Both the position numbers and the translations under genes were made by a program. A DNA stretch of 64,000 bases from assembly GCF_004322395.1 (NCBI RefSeq), contig NZ_SCTW01000008.1, forward strand, positions 62,001 to 126,000, given 5' to 3'. How positions within the stretch are numbered: position 1 is the first letter of the stretch; every line of letters begins with the position of its first letter. Shown piece after piece: positions 35,789 through 43,818 of the stretch. Under the pieces are notes generated by a model, which saw nothing but the letters and a program-made list of their open reading frames with translations, was not told the DNA's origin and searched no databases. The stretch comes from Methylobacter sp. (GTDB lineage: Bacteria; Pseudomonadota; Gammaproteobacteria; Methylococcales; Methylomonadaceae).

Positions 35789-36061
35789 ATGAATAAGATT
35801 CTTCAAGTATTTTTTACACAGAAAGTTGTAGTCCTTACCTCAATGGCTTTTACATTATCAGGCTGCCCGCTCAATGTGAACTTGAATATTGCAACGGATA
35901 AACCTATTTCTCTAGCTATCGAAAAACCGCTCGAAGTGAAACTTGATGCCGGTATTGCTGTTACCGAGCTACCGCCAATAAAAGTTACCGAGCTAGCGCC
36001 GATAAAAGTCACCACGCTGCCGCCAGTAAAAGTAGGGCTCGCTCCAAAAACTAATAAATGA
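35789..36061 (+). CDS. Small lipoprotein with octapeptide repeats
   Basis: This 90-residue protein has a type II signal peptide ending LSGC (cysteine about 27). It is preceded by a good AGGAGATGATCAT ribosome binding site. The mature part contains three tandem octads, TELPPIKV, TELAPIKV and TTLPPVKV (about 59-82), likely forming an extended Pro-rich rod. The function is unknown. Confidence 0.65.
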   Translation: MNKILQVFFTQKVVVLTSMAFTLSGCPLNVNLNIATDKPISLAIEKPLEVKLDAGIAVTELPPIKVTELAPIKVTTLPPVKVGLAPKTNK

Positions 36062-36482
36062 CGTGCGCTAAGCCGATTTTTAAAAGTTGCCCATCGGCAA
36101 TTATCGGCGGAACGTGTTTTTTACCTTGGCAATTTATCGCCACAAACCGATATTCGCCAGCGGATCAGTAGGGAGTTTCGCTGGCTTTTAACCTGTTGAG
36201 CAATTTTGCAGGATCATCTGCATTGCTTGTAGCGCTTACCAAAGCAGCGCGGATTTTCCAGCGGCTGTTAAATGGTGAAGACGAGCTCCTGCGCGAAACT
36301 TGGCTCGGCAATCCCGCTTCAAATATTTTGACATCGCCACTCTATGTAATCCTTGCGGGCAGAGCAACAGACTATTGTCCGGCTAATAACGCTTCTACAC
36401 TGTTATGAAATTCGCCAAGCTCATCCTTACATGCTATGGTTCATTCGTGCATTAAACCAATTAATTTTTGAGAGTGATAATT
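36062..36482. other. Gap with no supported gene
   Basis: A 70-codon frame from a TTG at 36196 has no ribosome binding site and no recognisable product. Short inverted pairs GCCGAT/ATCGGC occur near 36070-36105. Otherwise nothing is evident. The stretch before 36483 must contain the promoter of the next gene. Confidence 0.4.
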
Positions 36483-36869
36483 ATGAAACAGACTATCGTT
36501 TTTTTTATGTTGTGGTTACCTCTATCTGTGCTTGCAGAGAATATGGGCGGAATGAGCGAAGAACAAATGCAGCAAATGATGCAGCAGGCACAGGGCATGC
36601 AGACCTGTATGCAAAATATTGATCAAGCTGAAATGCAAGCTTTTGAACAACGTGCACAACAAATGCAGTCCGAAACTCAAGCCCTTTGCGCCAGCGGCAA
36701 ACGGGACGAAGCGATGAAAGTGGCGATGGCTTTCGGCAAAGAGGTCTCAAGCAACAAGGCCATGCAGGAAATGAAAAAGTGTGGAGAAGGCATGAAGAAC
36801 ATGATGCCAAAGATAATCGCTCAAACTAGCGACCAACAAAAGCCCGGTCATATCTGCGATAATCAGTAA
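36483..36869 (+). CDS. Met/Gln-rich secreted protein of unknown function
   Basis: This 128-residue protein has a signal peptide (about 1-18, cleavage after VLA) and a helical mature part rich in Met and Gln (EEQMQQMMQQAQGMQTCMQN). It has four cysteines. GAGAG stands nine bases before the ATG at 36483. Met-rich periplasmic proteins can bind copper, but here that is only a guess. It is monocistronic and convergent with gluQ. Confidence 0.6.
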   Translation: MKQTIVFFMLWLPLSVLAENMGGMSEEQMQQMMQQAQGMQTCMQNIDQAEMQAFEQRAQQMQSETQALCASGKRDEAMKVAMAFGKEVSSNKAMQEMKKCGEGMKNMMPKIIAQTSDQQKPGHICDNQ

Positions 36870-36888
36870 GAAAGCCGTATTATTTAAG

Positions 36889-37788
36889 TTAATCGCAACT
36901 AACGGCATGAGCCTTTTTTAACAAATCAGGATTCCAGTGCTCAATCGCCCAGCTAAGTTGTTCAGTTACAGGAGCTTGTTGCAACTCAATCGGCGGGGCT
37001 TGCCTTAATAACACTAACAATTCAAAAATGACGCGGCGCGGCGAGTTTAAATCAACCGCCGTAGCCCGTGTCTGTTTGCTGAGCTTATTGCCTTGTTCGT
37101 CAACAATGACGGGAACGTGCATGTAACCGGGCGTGGAAAGACCCAGCAGTTGTTGCAGGTAAATCTGTTTAGGCGTCTCCTCCAGTAGATCAAAACCGCG
37201 GACGATATGATTAACCTGTTGCAGATCATCGTCAATGACCACTGCAAATTGATAGGCAATAATTCCGTCTTTGCGCTTCACGATAAAATCGCCGTCTCGC
37301 TCGGCAAGGTTATGGGAAATCAGACCCTGCAGTTCATCCTGAAATTCAATGATGCGGTTATCGGTTTTAATGCGTAGCGCATAAGGGCTGTCAGACGGAG
37401 TTTGCCGGTCTCGGCAAATGCCTGGGTATATATCGGGCGACGCGTGTGCTCTATCGCTGGTAGTCAGCGTCTTTCTGCTGCAGGTGCATGGGTAGATAAG
37501 CTTATTGCTTTGTAACTTGTTAATAGCATCGTTATAAATGTCGATATGCCGACTTTGATAATAAACACTACCGTCCCAATGCAGGCCAAAAGTGTCCAAA
37601 GTTTTTAAGATGACGTCAACAGAGCCTTTTACATTTCTGGGAGTGTCGAGATCATCAATGCGTAGCAACCACAAGCCTTGTTGTGAACGTGCTTGCAGAA
37701 AACCGGCAAGAGCCGTGTAAAGGGAACCGAGGTGTAAAGGGCCGGTGGGCGAAGGTGCGAACCGGCCAATAGTGGGGCGTTTATCCAG
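36889..37788 (-). CDS. gluQ: Glutamyl-Q tRNA(Asp) synthetase (start codon unusual)
   Basis: GluQ attaches glutamate to queuosine in tRNA-Asp. It resembles the catalytic half of GluRS. The HIGH-type motif PSPTGPLHLGSLYTALAGFL lies near the N-terminus. The zinc ligands CTCSRKTL...YPGICR and the KMSKS-like NKLSKQ follow. The in-frame sequence upstream of this motif contains no ATG, GTG or TTG back to the preceding stop. A CTG at 37788, 3 bp after the dksA stop, gives 299 residues, the family length. Start from CTG (or ATT), with coupling to dksA, is my inference. The first TTG lies after the HIGH motif. Confidence 0.85.
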   Translation of the reverse strand: MDKRPTIGRFAPSPTGPLHLGSLYTALAGFLQARSQQGLWLLRIDDLDTPRNVKGSVDVILKTLDTFGLHWDGSVYYQSRHIDIYNDAINKLQSNKLIYPCTCSRKTLTTSDRAHASPDIYPGICRDRQTPSDSPYALRIKTDNRIIEFQDELQGLISHNLAERDGDFIVKRKDGIIAYQFAVVIDDDLQQVNHIVRGFDLLEETPKQIYLQQLLGLSTPGYMHVPVIVDEQGNKLSKQTRATAVDLNSPRRVIFELLVLLRQAPPIELQQAPVTEQLSWAIEHWNPDLLKKAHAVSCD

Positions 37789-37790
37789 AC

Positions 37791-38225
37791 TTAACCCATT
37801 TGTTTTTCGCGAATTTCATCAAGTGTTTTACAATCGATACACAGACTGGCAGTGGGTCTGGCTTCCAGGCGGCGTATGCCGATTTCAATCCCGCAAGACT
37901 CACAAAAGCCGTAATTCCCTGACTCGATTTCTTTAAGAGATTCATCGATTTTCTTGATTAGCCGTCGTTCACGATCACGCGTTCTTAATTCCAGACTGAA
38001 TTCTGATTCCTGGGACGCTCGATCATTAGGGTCAGGAAAATTAGATGCATCGTCTTGCATATGATGCACGGTTCGATCTACTTCGTGCATTAATTCGCTT
38101 TTCCAGTTTTTAAGAATAGCCTCAAAATGATTTAATTGAGCATTATTCATATATTCTTCGCCTTCTTTTTCTTGATAAGGCTTAAAACTGAAAGGTGATG
38201 CGCCAGTTTTAGAACTATCGGTCAT
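37791..38225 (-). CDS. dksA: RNA polymerase-binding transcription factor DksA
   Basis: This 144-residue coiled-coil factor acts with ppGpp at ribosomal and amino-acid promoters. The tip text [20 protein letters not shown] carries the acidic tip residues. The zinc finger CESCG...CIDC is complete. The end IREKQMG is typical. It is followed directly by gluQ, as in E. coli. Confidence 0.97.
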   Translation of the reverse strand: MTDSSKTGASPFSFKPYQEKEGEEYMNNAQLNHFEAILKNWKSELMHEVDRTVHHMQDDASNFPDPNDRASQESEFSLELRTRDRERRLIKKIDESLKEIESGNYGFCESCGIEIGIRRLEARPTASLCIDCKTLDEIREKQMG

Positions 38226-38337
38226 CCATTAACTCCTAAGACAAGATTAAATAAAACCGCGCATTTTTAGCAGAATAGCAACCGGATAGCAAGGTTTATT
38301 GATATGATCTAATGCTTTTGTTATGAGTGTCAAAATT

Positions 38338-39558
38338 ATGAGCGTACAACCGGCAAAACGGACTCAAGGGATTTCGCCCTTTTATGTGATGGAGTTACTA
38401 CGACGCGCGAAGCAATTGGAGGCGTTGGGCAAGGATATTATTCACATGGAAATAGGTGAGCCTGATTTTGCTACGCCGCAAGCCATTGTTGAAGCCGGTA
38501 TTAATCAACTTAAAACCGGTAACGTGAAATATACTCCGGCAGCCGGATTGCCTGAGCTGCGTGAAAAAATTTCCGAGTTTTATCGGCAGCGTTATTCGGT
38601 AAAAGTGGACAAAGAGCGTATTTTTGTAACGCCGGGAGCCTCAGGGGCATTTTTATTAGCGCTTGGGGGCAGCCTTAATCCAGCAGAAGAACTGCTTATG
38701 GCGGATCCCTGTTATCCCTGTAACAGCAATTTTGTTAGATTATTTGACGGCTATGTCAGAACCGTTCCGGTTGATGCCACTAGCAGTTATCAGCTGACAG
38801 CAGCACTCATAGAACAGCATTGGACTAAAACCACTAAAGGCGCGCTAATTGCGTCGCCATCAAATCCTACCGGCACTATCATCGCTTCAGATCAATTAAA
38901 ACAAGCCATTCACACCGTTAATAAGTTAGGTGGCTGCTTTTATTCCGATGAGATTTATCATGGATTGGTTTATAGTGAAAATGCTGAAACGGCACTGGCG
39001 TTTAGTGACAATGTGTTTGTGATCAACAGTTTTTCCAAATATTTTGGCATGACCGGCTGGCGCGTCGGCTGGTTGATAGTGCCGGAGGAATTTGTCGAGG
39101 TAACCGAGAAGTTGGCGCAGAATATCTTCATCGCCACGGCAACCCATTCGCAATATGCCGCATTAGCCGCATTTGACGAGCTCACGCTGACCGAGCTTGA
39201 GCGTAGGCGTGCAGAATTTGAAGCCAGACGTGATTTCCTTTATGACGCATTACTGAATTTGGGCTTTAAAATCCCGATTAAACCGGACGGTGCTTTTTAT
39301 ATTTATGCCGATTGTTCAAAGTTTACCGATGACAGTTATCAATTTGCTTTGGATTTGTTGGAAGCTGAAGGGGTTGCGATAACGCCGGGCAAGGATTTCG
39401 GAGTAAATGAAGCTAACCACTACATCCGTTTTGCTTATACAACGTCTATAGATAGAATGGCTACCGCCATGCAACGTTTAGAAAGATTTATTAAAGCTGA
39501 GTTGAGCAGCTCGCCTGCTCAAACGAAACTTATGCCCTCTGGGTATAACAAAGGATAA
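38338..39558 (+). CDS. PLP-dependent class I/II aminotransferase
   Basis: This fold-type I aminotransferase has 406 residues. The start region GKDIIHMEIGEPDFATPQ, ASPSNPTGT, the lysine segment NSFSKYFGMTGWRVGW and the late arginine (HYIRFAYT) are all present, as in aspartate/alanine-type enzymes. The exact amino acid is not determined. An in-frame ATG at 38323 is also possible. I prefer 38338, which has a GAG-containing upstream sequence. It is coupled to the rhodanese gene 2 bp downstream. Confidence 0.82.
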   Translation: MSVQPAKRTQGISPFYVMELLRRAKQLEALGKDIIHMEIGEPDFATPQAIVEAGINQLKTGNVKYTPAAGLPELREKISEFYRQRYSVKVDKERIFVTPGASGAFLLALGGSLNPAEELLMADPCYPCNSNFVRLFDGYVRTVPVDATSSYQLTAALIEQHWTKTTKGALIASPSNPTGTIIASDQLKQAIHTVNKLGGCFYSDEIYHGLVYSENAETALAFSDNVFVINSFSKYFGMTGWRVGWLIVPEEFVEVTEKLAQNIFIATATHSQYAALAAFDELTLTELERRRAEFEARRDFLYDALLNLGFKIPIKPDGAFYIYADCSKFTDDSYQFALDLLEAEGVAITPGKDFGVNEANHYIRFAYTTSIDRMATAMQRLERFIKAELSSSPAQTKLMPSGYNKG

Positions 39559-39560
39559 TC

Positions 39561-39884
39561 ATGTCCATAAGACAAATATCAGCGACAGAATTAAAAACCA
39601 GAATTCAAAATGAACCGCATCTGTTTTTGCTGGATGTCAGGGAACCCAATGAGTTTGAATATGCTCGCATAGAAAACAGCGTTTTAATTCCGCTTAATCA
39701 AATTCCGCAAAGACTGGCTGAGCTGAATCCACAACAAGAAATAGTGGTAATTTGCCATCATGGCATACGCAGCCGGCAAGCGTGCATGTATCTTGCTAAT
39801 TCAGGATTTAAGAATGTTTCAAATTTAACCGGCGGAATTGATGCCTGGTCTTGCGATTGCGATAGTTCGGTACCGCGATATTAA
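39561..39884 (+). CDS. Rhodanese-domain sulfurtransferase
   Basis: This 107-residue single-domain rhodanese has the active-site cysteine C65 in VVICHHGIRS. It has the entry motif LFLLDVREPNEFEYARIENS and the closing NLTGGIDAWS. It moves sulfane sulfur, possibly to a partner of the aminotransferase upstream, with which it shares a transcript. Confidence 0.85.
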   Translation: MSIRQISATELKTRIQNEPHLFLLDVREPNEFEYARIENSVLIPLNQIPQRLAELNPQQEIVVICHHGIRSRQACMYLANSGFKNVSNLTGGIDAWSCDCDSSVPRY

Positions 39885-39892
39885 GAAATACC

Positions 39893-39925
39893 AACGCACC
39901 AGACGGCATAACCGCTTGGTGCGTT
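39893..39925 (+). terminator. Stem-loop after the rhodanese gene
   Basis: A 9-bp stem AACGCACCA/TGGTGCGTT lies 8 bp after the stop codon. No strong T-run follows, so it may be a weak terminator or a 3' stabiliser. Confidence 0.5.
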
Positions 39926-39931
39926 TAGAAT

Positions 39932-40069
39932 TTATTTAAAAAACCCGTCTTGCTTAAACCTTTCCAGCCGCCTCTTAAAGCCTTTCCTATCAAACAGATA
40001 ATATAAAAATAACAGTAAAAATGGCCAAAGCATCAAGGCCAGCAATTTAAATCCAGTTCCGATATCCAT
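39932..40069 (-). CDS. 45-residue single-span membrane protein
   Basis: A near-perfect ribosome binding site GAGGAGGTAATT precedes the ATG at 40069. The product starts MDIGTGFKLLALMLWPFLLL, has one transmembrane helix (about 7-25) and a strongly basic tail (DRKGFKRRLERFKQDGF). Small membrane proteins of this kind often regulate a larger partner. It lies downstream of lpxB on the same strand (123 bp), which may be coincidental. No family is recognised. Confidence 0.65.
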   Translation of the reverse strand: MDIGTGFKLLALMLWPFLLLFLYYLFDRKGFKRRLERFKQDGFFK

Positions 40070-40192
40070 AATTACCTCCTCGCTTTTTTGTGTATATTTT
40101 GGTTATTAAAACTTATCATGCCGATTGAGTTATCGACCGATTAAGACTAACAGAAAAACCTAGCCTATTACTTAGTTTTTTCCACTTTAATA

Positions 40193-41335
40193 TCATCTCA
40201 GCATTTCCAACACCAACTGCGCCATATTTTTTGAACCGCCGCCCTGCCCTAACTGCTGCTTAACTTGAGTCAGGTTCTCGCGCATTTGATCGGCATAAGC
40301 TTTATCGGTCAGGATTCGCATCACTTCGGCAGACAGGTTTTCGGCTGTCGCATCATGCTGAATCAGTTCTTTTATGATGCTTTTGCCTGACACGATATTC
40401 GGCAAGCCTATAAACAGCGTGTTGACCAGCCACCTGCCCAACCAGTAGGTTATCGATGAGAGCTTGTAGGTAATAACCATCGGCACGGTTAACAAGGCGA
40501 TTTCCAACGTCGCGGTGCCCGATGTGGTCATTACGGCGTCACAGCATTGAATGACATCGTAAGGCTGATTTTTTATGATTGTGATGGTTAGCGGCGATTG
40601 GGCGATGTATTCTTCAAGCAACGCATCACTGATTGAATCGGCTTGCGGCAAAATAAACTGACACTCAGGCAAGCCGGCCAGGACTTTTTCGGCGGCAGCC
40701 AACATGACCGGCAACATGCGCTTGATTTCATTGGCGCGGCTACCAGGCAATAAGCCGACAACCGGTTTATTTTTGTCCAGTCCGAAACGGGCTAAATCTT
40801 CATCTTTGCTGCGCTGAGCATGGACTTTATCTACCGAAGGATGTCCCACGTAGCGTACCGGCACTTTTTCGGCATCGTAATAAGCCGTCTCAAACGGGAA
40901 TATCACCGCCATCATGTCGATGACTTTACCGTAGGCCTTTACCCGACCCGGACGCCATGCCCATACTTGGGGGCTGACATAAAACAACACCTTTATGCCT
41001 TGCTGTTTGGCGTAGCGCGCCAGCTTAAAGTTGAACTCTTTATAGTCGACACAAACCAGCAAGTCCGGGCGCTCGGTTGCTACCAACTGTTGCATCAGCT
41101 TTAACGCACGGCGGATTTCGGCATAATGCTTGATGACTTCAACCACGCCAATGACGGCAATATTGGCTGAATCGTAATGAATATCTATACCCGCCTGAGC
41201 CATTTTTGCGCCGCCCATACCGATGCCTTTAATGTCCGGCTGCTGTTTTTGCAGCTCGAGAAACATATTGGCGGCGTGTTGGTCGCCGGATGATTCTCCG
41301 GCACTGAATAGAATTTTTAAGGGTTTATGATTCAA
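40193..41335 (-). CDS. lpxB: Lipid-A-disaccharide synthase
   Basis: This GT-B enzyme of 380 residues joins UDP-diacylglucosamine and lipid X to form the lipid A disaccharide. Diagnostic text: LFSAGESSGDQHAANMFLEL, YVSPQVWAWRPGRVK, and TTSGTATLEIALLTVPMVITYK. The TTG at 41335 gives the family length. An ATG at 41374 would add 13 residues read from a repeat at 41348-41417 and is less likely. It is downstream of gnnB and gnnA on the same strand. Confidence 0.92.
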   Translation of the reverse strand: MNHKPLKILFSAGESSGDQHAANMFLELQKQQPDIKGIGMGGAKMAQAGIDIHYDSANIAVIGVVEVIKHYAEIRRALKLMQQLVATERPDLLVCVDYKEFNFKLARYAKQQGIKVLFYVSPQVWAWRPGRVKAYGKVIDMMAVIFPFETAYYDAEKVPVRYVGHPSVDKVHAQRSKDEDLARFGLDKNKPVVGLLPGSRANEIKRMLPVMLAAAEKVLAGLPECQFILPQADSISDALLEEYIAQSPLTITIIKNQPYDVIQCCDAVMTTSGTATLEIALLTVPMVITYKLSSITYWLGRWLVNTLFIGLPNIVSGKSIIKELIQHDATAENLSAEVMRILTDKAYADQMRENLTQVKQQLGQGGGSKNMAQLVLEMLR

Positions 41336-41347
41336 GACGAAGGATCG

Positions 41348-41417
41348 TAGGATGTGCTGACGAAGGAAGCGCATCAGTTGCGTGATAACAATGGGCTTCC
41401 TTCGTCAACCCATCCTA
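41348..41417. repeat. Palindromic repeat upstream of lpxB
   Basis: Inverted arms TAGGATGTGCTGACGAAGGA (41348-41367, continuing AGCGCAT) and the complement of ATGGGCTTCCTTCGTCAACC (41391-41410, continuing CATCCTA) form a long hairpin with a few mismatches, adjacent to the lpxB start. Confidence 0.6.
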
Positions 41418-41435
41418 TAATTCTAATACTGAACT

Positions 41436-41483
41436 ATGGAGTGCAAGCTTCGCTTGTGCTGGCGCAGGCGAAGCCTGCACTCC
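41436..41483. repeat. GGAGTGCAAGCTTCGC inverted repeat
   Basis: Arms GGAGTGCAAGCTTCGC and GCGAAGCCTGCACTCC differ at one position and enclose a 14-nt loop. The repeat lies just after the gnnB stop. It could act as a transcription stop or mRNA stabiliser between gnnB and lpxB. Confidence 0.65.
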
Positions 41484-41494
41484 GGCAATCGTAA

Positions 41495-42592
41495 CTACGC
41501 TGTCAAAACATCCCGAATAATCCCAACAATCTCCCTGATCGAGTCATCCTCAAGGAACGGGCAAATCGGCAATGACATACAATTGGCCGCAACAAATTCC
41601 GTCACAGGCAAGCTGACAGCCGCGTATTCCTGTTTAAACACATTCTGCCGGTGCAAGGGTACGGGATAATATACCGCACAGGCGATTTGTTTATCCTGCA
41701 AGGCTTTCATCACGTCATCGCGGCGTTCACATAATATCGTGTACTGATGATAAACGTGCTCGCCCAGACCGTCTTCAGACGGCGTAGTCAACGGCAAATC
41801 AGCCATCAATTCCGAATAAAGACGCCCGGCATGGCGGCGGCCTTTATTGTATTGGTCGATGCGTTTCAACTTGGCTCTCAATATCACAGCCTGCATTTCA
41901 TCAAGGCGGCTGTTGTAGCCGATCACATCATGATAATAACGGACATCCGAGCCGTGGTTATGCAGCATTTTAAGTTTCGCAGCAGTCTCATCGGAATTGG
42001 TGACGACTAAGCCGCCGTCGCCAAATGCACCCAAGTTCTTGCTCGGAAAAAAACTAAATCCGGCGGCATGACCGATAGCGCCGGTTTGTTTGCCGTCGAT
42101 GCTCGCGCCAAACGACTGGCAGCAATCTTCAATCAGTTTCAGGTTATGCTGATCGCATAGCTGCTTAATCGCTGTCATGTCGGCAGGTTGACCGAACAAG
42201 TGCACCGGCATCACCGCTTTAGTTTTTGGAGTAATAGCCTTGGCTATCGCGTCTGGTGAAATATTGAAAGTCTTGGGATCTATATCGACGAAAACAGGAA
42301 TGGCGCCGACATATTTAATGGCTTCTGCGGTAGCGATAAAGGTAAAGGCAGTGGTGATCACCTCATCGCCTGCACCGATGCCTTCGGCAATCAATGCAAG
42401 ATGCAGCGCATCGGTTCCTGACGCCACTGCAATGGCGTGTTTAACGCCTAAATAATCGGCCGCTTCTTTTTCAAAGGCTTGGACATTAGGGCCTAATATA
42501 AACGAACAGTTTTCGATTGTTGCGGCCAGCCCACACTCAACTTCATCTTTAATTTCAACGTATTGAGCCTTCAGGTTTACCATTGGTATCAT
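41495..42592 (-). CDS. gnnB: DegT/DnrJ/EryC1-type sugar aminotransferase (GnnB-like)
   Basis: This 365-residue PLP enzyme has the family text VASGTDALHLALIAEGIGAG, EDCCQSFGASIDGKQTGAIG and the Schiff-base lysine in FSFFPSKNLGAFGDGG. In Acidithiobacillus ferrooxidans the pair GnnA/GnnB makes UDP-GlcNAc3N, the precursor for lipid A with amide-linked 3-acyl chains. Here the gene sits between gnnA and lpxB, which favours that reaction. A WbpE-like UDP-GlcNAcA role is the main alternative. Confidence 0.65.
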   Translation of the reverse strand: MIPMVNLKAQYVEIKDEVECGLAATIENCSFILGPNVQAFEKEAADYLGVKHAIAVASGTDALHLALIAEGIGAGDEVITTAFTFIATAEAIKYVGAIPVFVDIDPKTFNISPDAIAKAITPKTKAVMPVHLFGQPADMTAIKQLCDQHNLKLIEDCCQSFGASIDGKQTGAIGHAAGFSFFPSKNLGAFGDGGLVVTNSDETAAKLKMLHNHGSDVRYYHDVIGYNSRLDEMQAVILRAKLKRIDQYNKGRRHAGRLYSELMADLPLTTPSEDGLGEHVYHQYTILCERRDDVMKALQDKQIACAVYYPVPLHRQNVFKQEYAAVSLPVTEFVAANCMSLPICPFLEDDSIREIVGIIRDVLTA

Positions 42593-42641
42593 GTTTTATT
42601 GCCTTTGTGTTTATCGATTGTTTGTGTTGCGGCGTTGCGGT

Positions 42642-43574
42642 CTATTCGCCTAATAACTGGGTAATAGCTATTGCGGTTTCCAGCGCTCTTTTTCCCGCCT
42701 CGCCGGAAACTAGTGGATTTTCGCCGGTACGGATGCAATTAACGAAGTGTTTGATTTCTTCCAGCAGCGCATCGCCGCTTTCAAAAACGGATTCTTCGGT
42801 TTCTATTTCCGGAATGCCGGGAAACATTTCTTTTTTACCGGTACGATGTTTGGTTAAAACACGATTTTGGAAGTCGACAGAAACATAGGAGGATGGCCTG
42901 AACATACGCATTTTACGCTCCATCTTCATACTGATCCGGCTGGCCGTAACATTAGCCACACACCCGTTTTTAAACAGCAGCCGTGCATTGGCAATATCGG
43001 TGCCTCGCGTTAAAACGGCTGTACCGCTGGCATCGATTCGTTCCACGTCGGAATCCACCAAGGCTAAAATAATATCGATGTCATGGATCATTAAATCCAA
43101 CACTACGCTGACATCATTAGCGCGCGGATTAAACGGCGACAACCGGTGAGATTCAATAAACAGCGGCTTTTCTTCTTTGTCCAAACCCAAAACCGCCGGG
43201 TTGAATCGTTCCAGATGCCCGACCTGCAAAATCAAATTTCTTGCATCGGCAATTGCGATCAACTCATCGGCTTCGGCAACCGTTACGGTAATCGGCTTTT
43301 CAACCAGTACATGAGCGTCGGCATTAAGAAAATCCCTGGATACCATGTGATGCAGTGTCGTAGGTACAACGATACTAACCGCATCAATTTCTCCTAATAA
43401 GGCTTGATAGTCTGTCAGCGCTGCTGCACCATATTTTTCGGCGACCTCTTTAGCCGCCTCCTCATTAATATCGACAACGGCAACCAGCTCGCAATCCGGC
43501 AGCGACGCATATTTTTCCGCGTGAAATTTGCCCAGATAACCGGTACCGATAACCGCGCATTTTAATTTTTTCAT
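42642..43574 (-). CDS. gnnA: Gfo/Idh/MocA-family oxidoreductase (GnnA-like)
   Basis: This 310-residue NAD(P)-dependent sugar dehydrogenase has a Rossmann motif VIGTGYLGKFHAEKYASLPD, the catalytic EKPITVTVAEAD (EKP) and a late HDIDIILAL. It would oxidise the 3-OH of UDP-GlcNAc to a ketone, which gnnB (50 bp downstream) would aminate. The order gnnA-gnnB-lpxB is the reason for the name. The sugar substrate is not proven. Confidence 0.65.
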   Translation of the reverse strand: MKKLKCAVIGTGYLGKFHAEKYASLPDCELVAVVDINEEAAKEVAEKYGAAALTDYQALLGEIDAVSIVVPTTLHHMVSRDFLNADAHVLVEKPITVTVAEADELIAIADARNLILQVGHLERFNPAVLGLDKEEKPLFIESHRLSPFNPRANDVSVVLDLMIHDIDIILALVDSDVERIDASGTAVLTRGTDIANARLLFKNGCVANVTASRISMKMERKMRMFRPSSYVSVDFQNRVLTKHRTGKKEMFPGIPEIETEESVFESGDALLEEIKHFVNCIRTGENPLVSGEAGKRALETAIAITQLLGE

Positions 43575-43818
43575 GTGATTATTTTACATTCCGTCTACTT
43601 GCAGCCCTGCTGTAGGGGCGAACTTACTCTTCAGTATTGTAAACTATCCAAATGTATTCAGAAAATTTTGTACTTGGTAGTCACAATGACCGACCTTTGA
43701 TGCTATATTGCAAATAATCGTTAAAATTTTTACCCGATAGTTCTCATAATCTTTTTTAAAAATTTATTAGACTCGATTTACAGCATAAAACTGGAACCCT
43801 AGCCCATGAGAATATGTC

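Noticed and set aside
36196-36408. 70-codon frame from TTG
   Set aside because: No ribosome binding site and no recognisable product.
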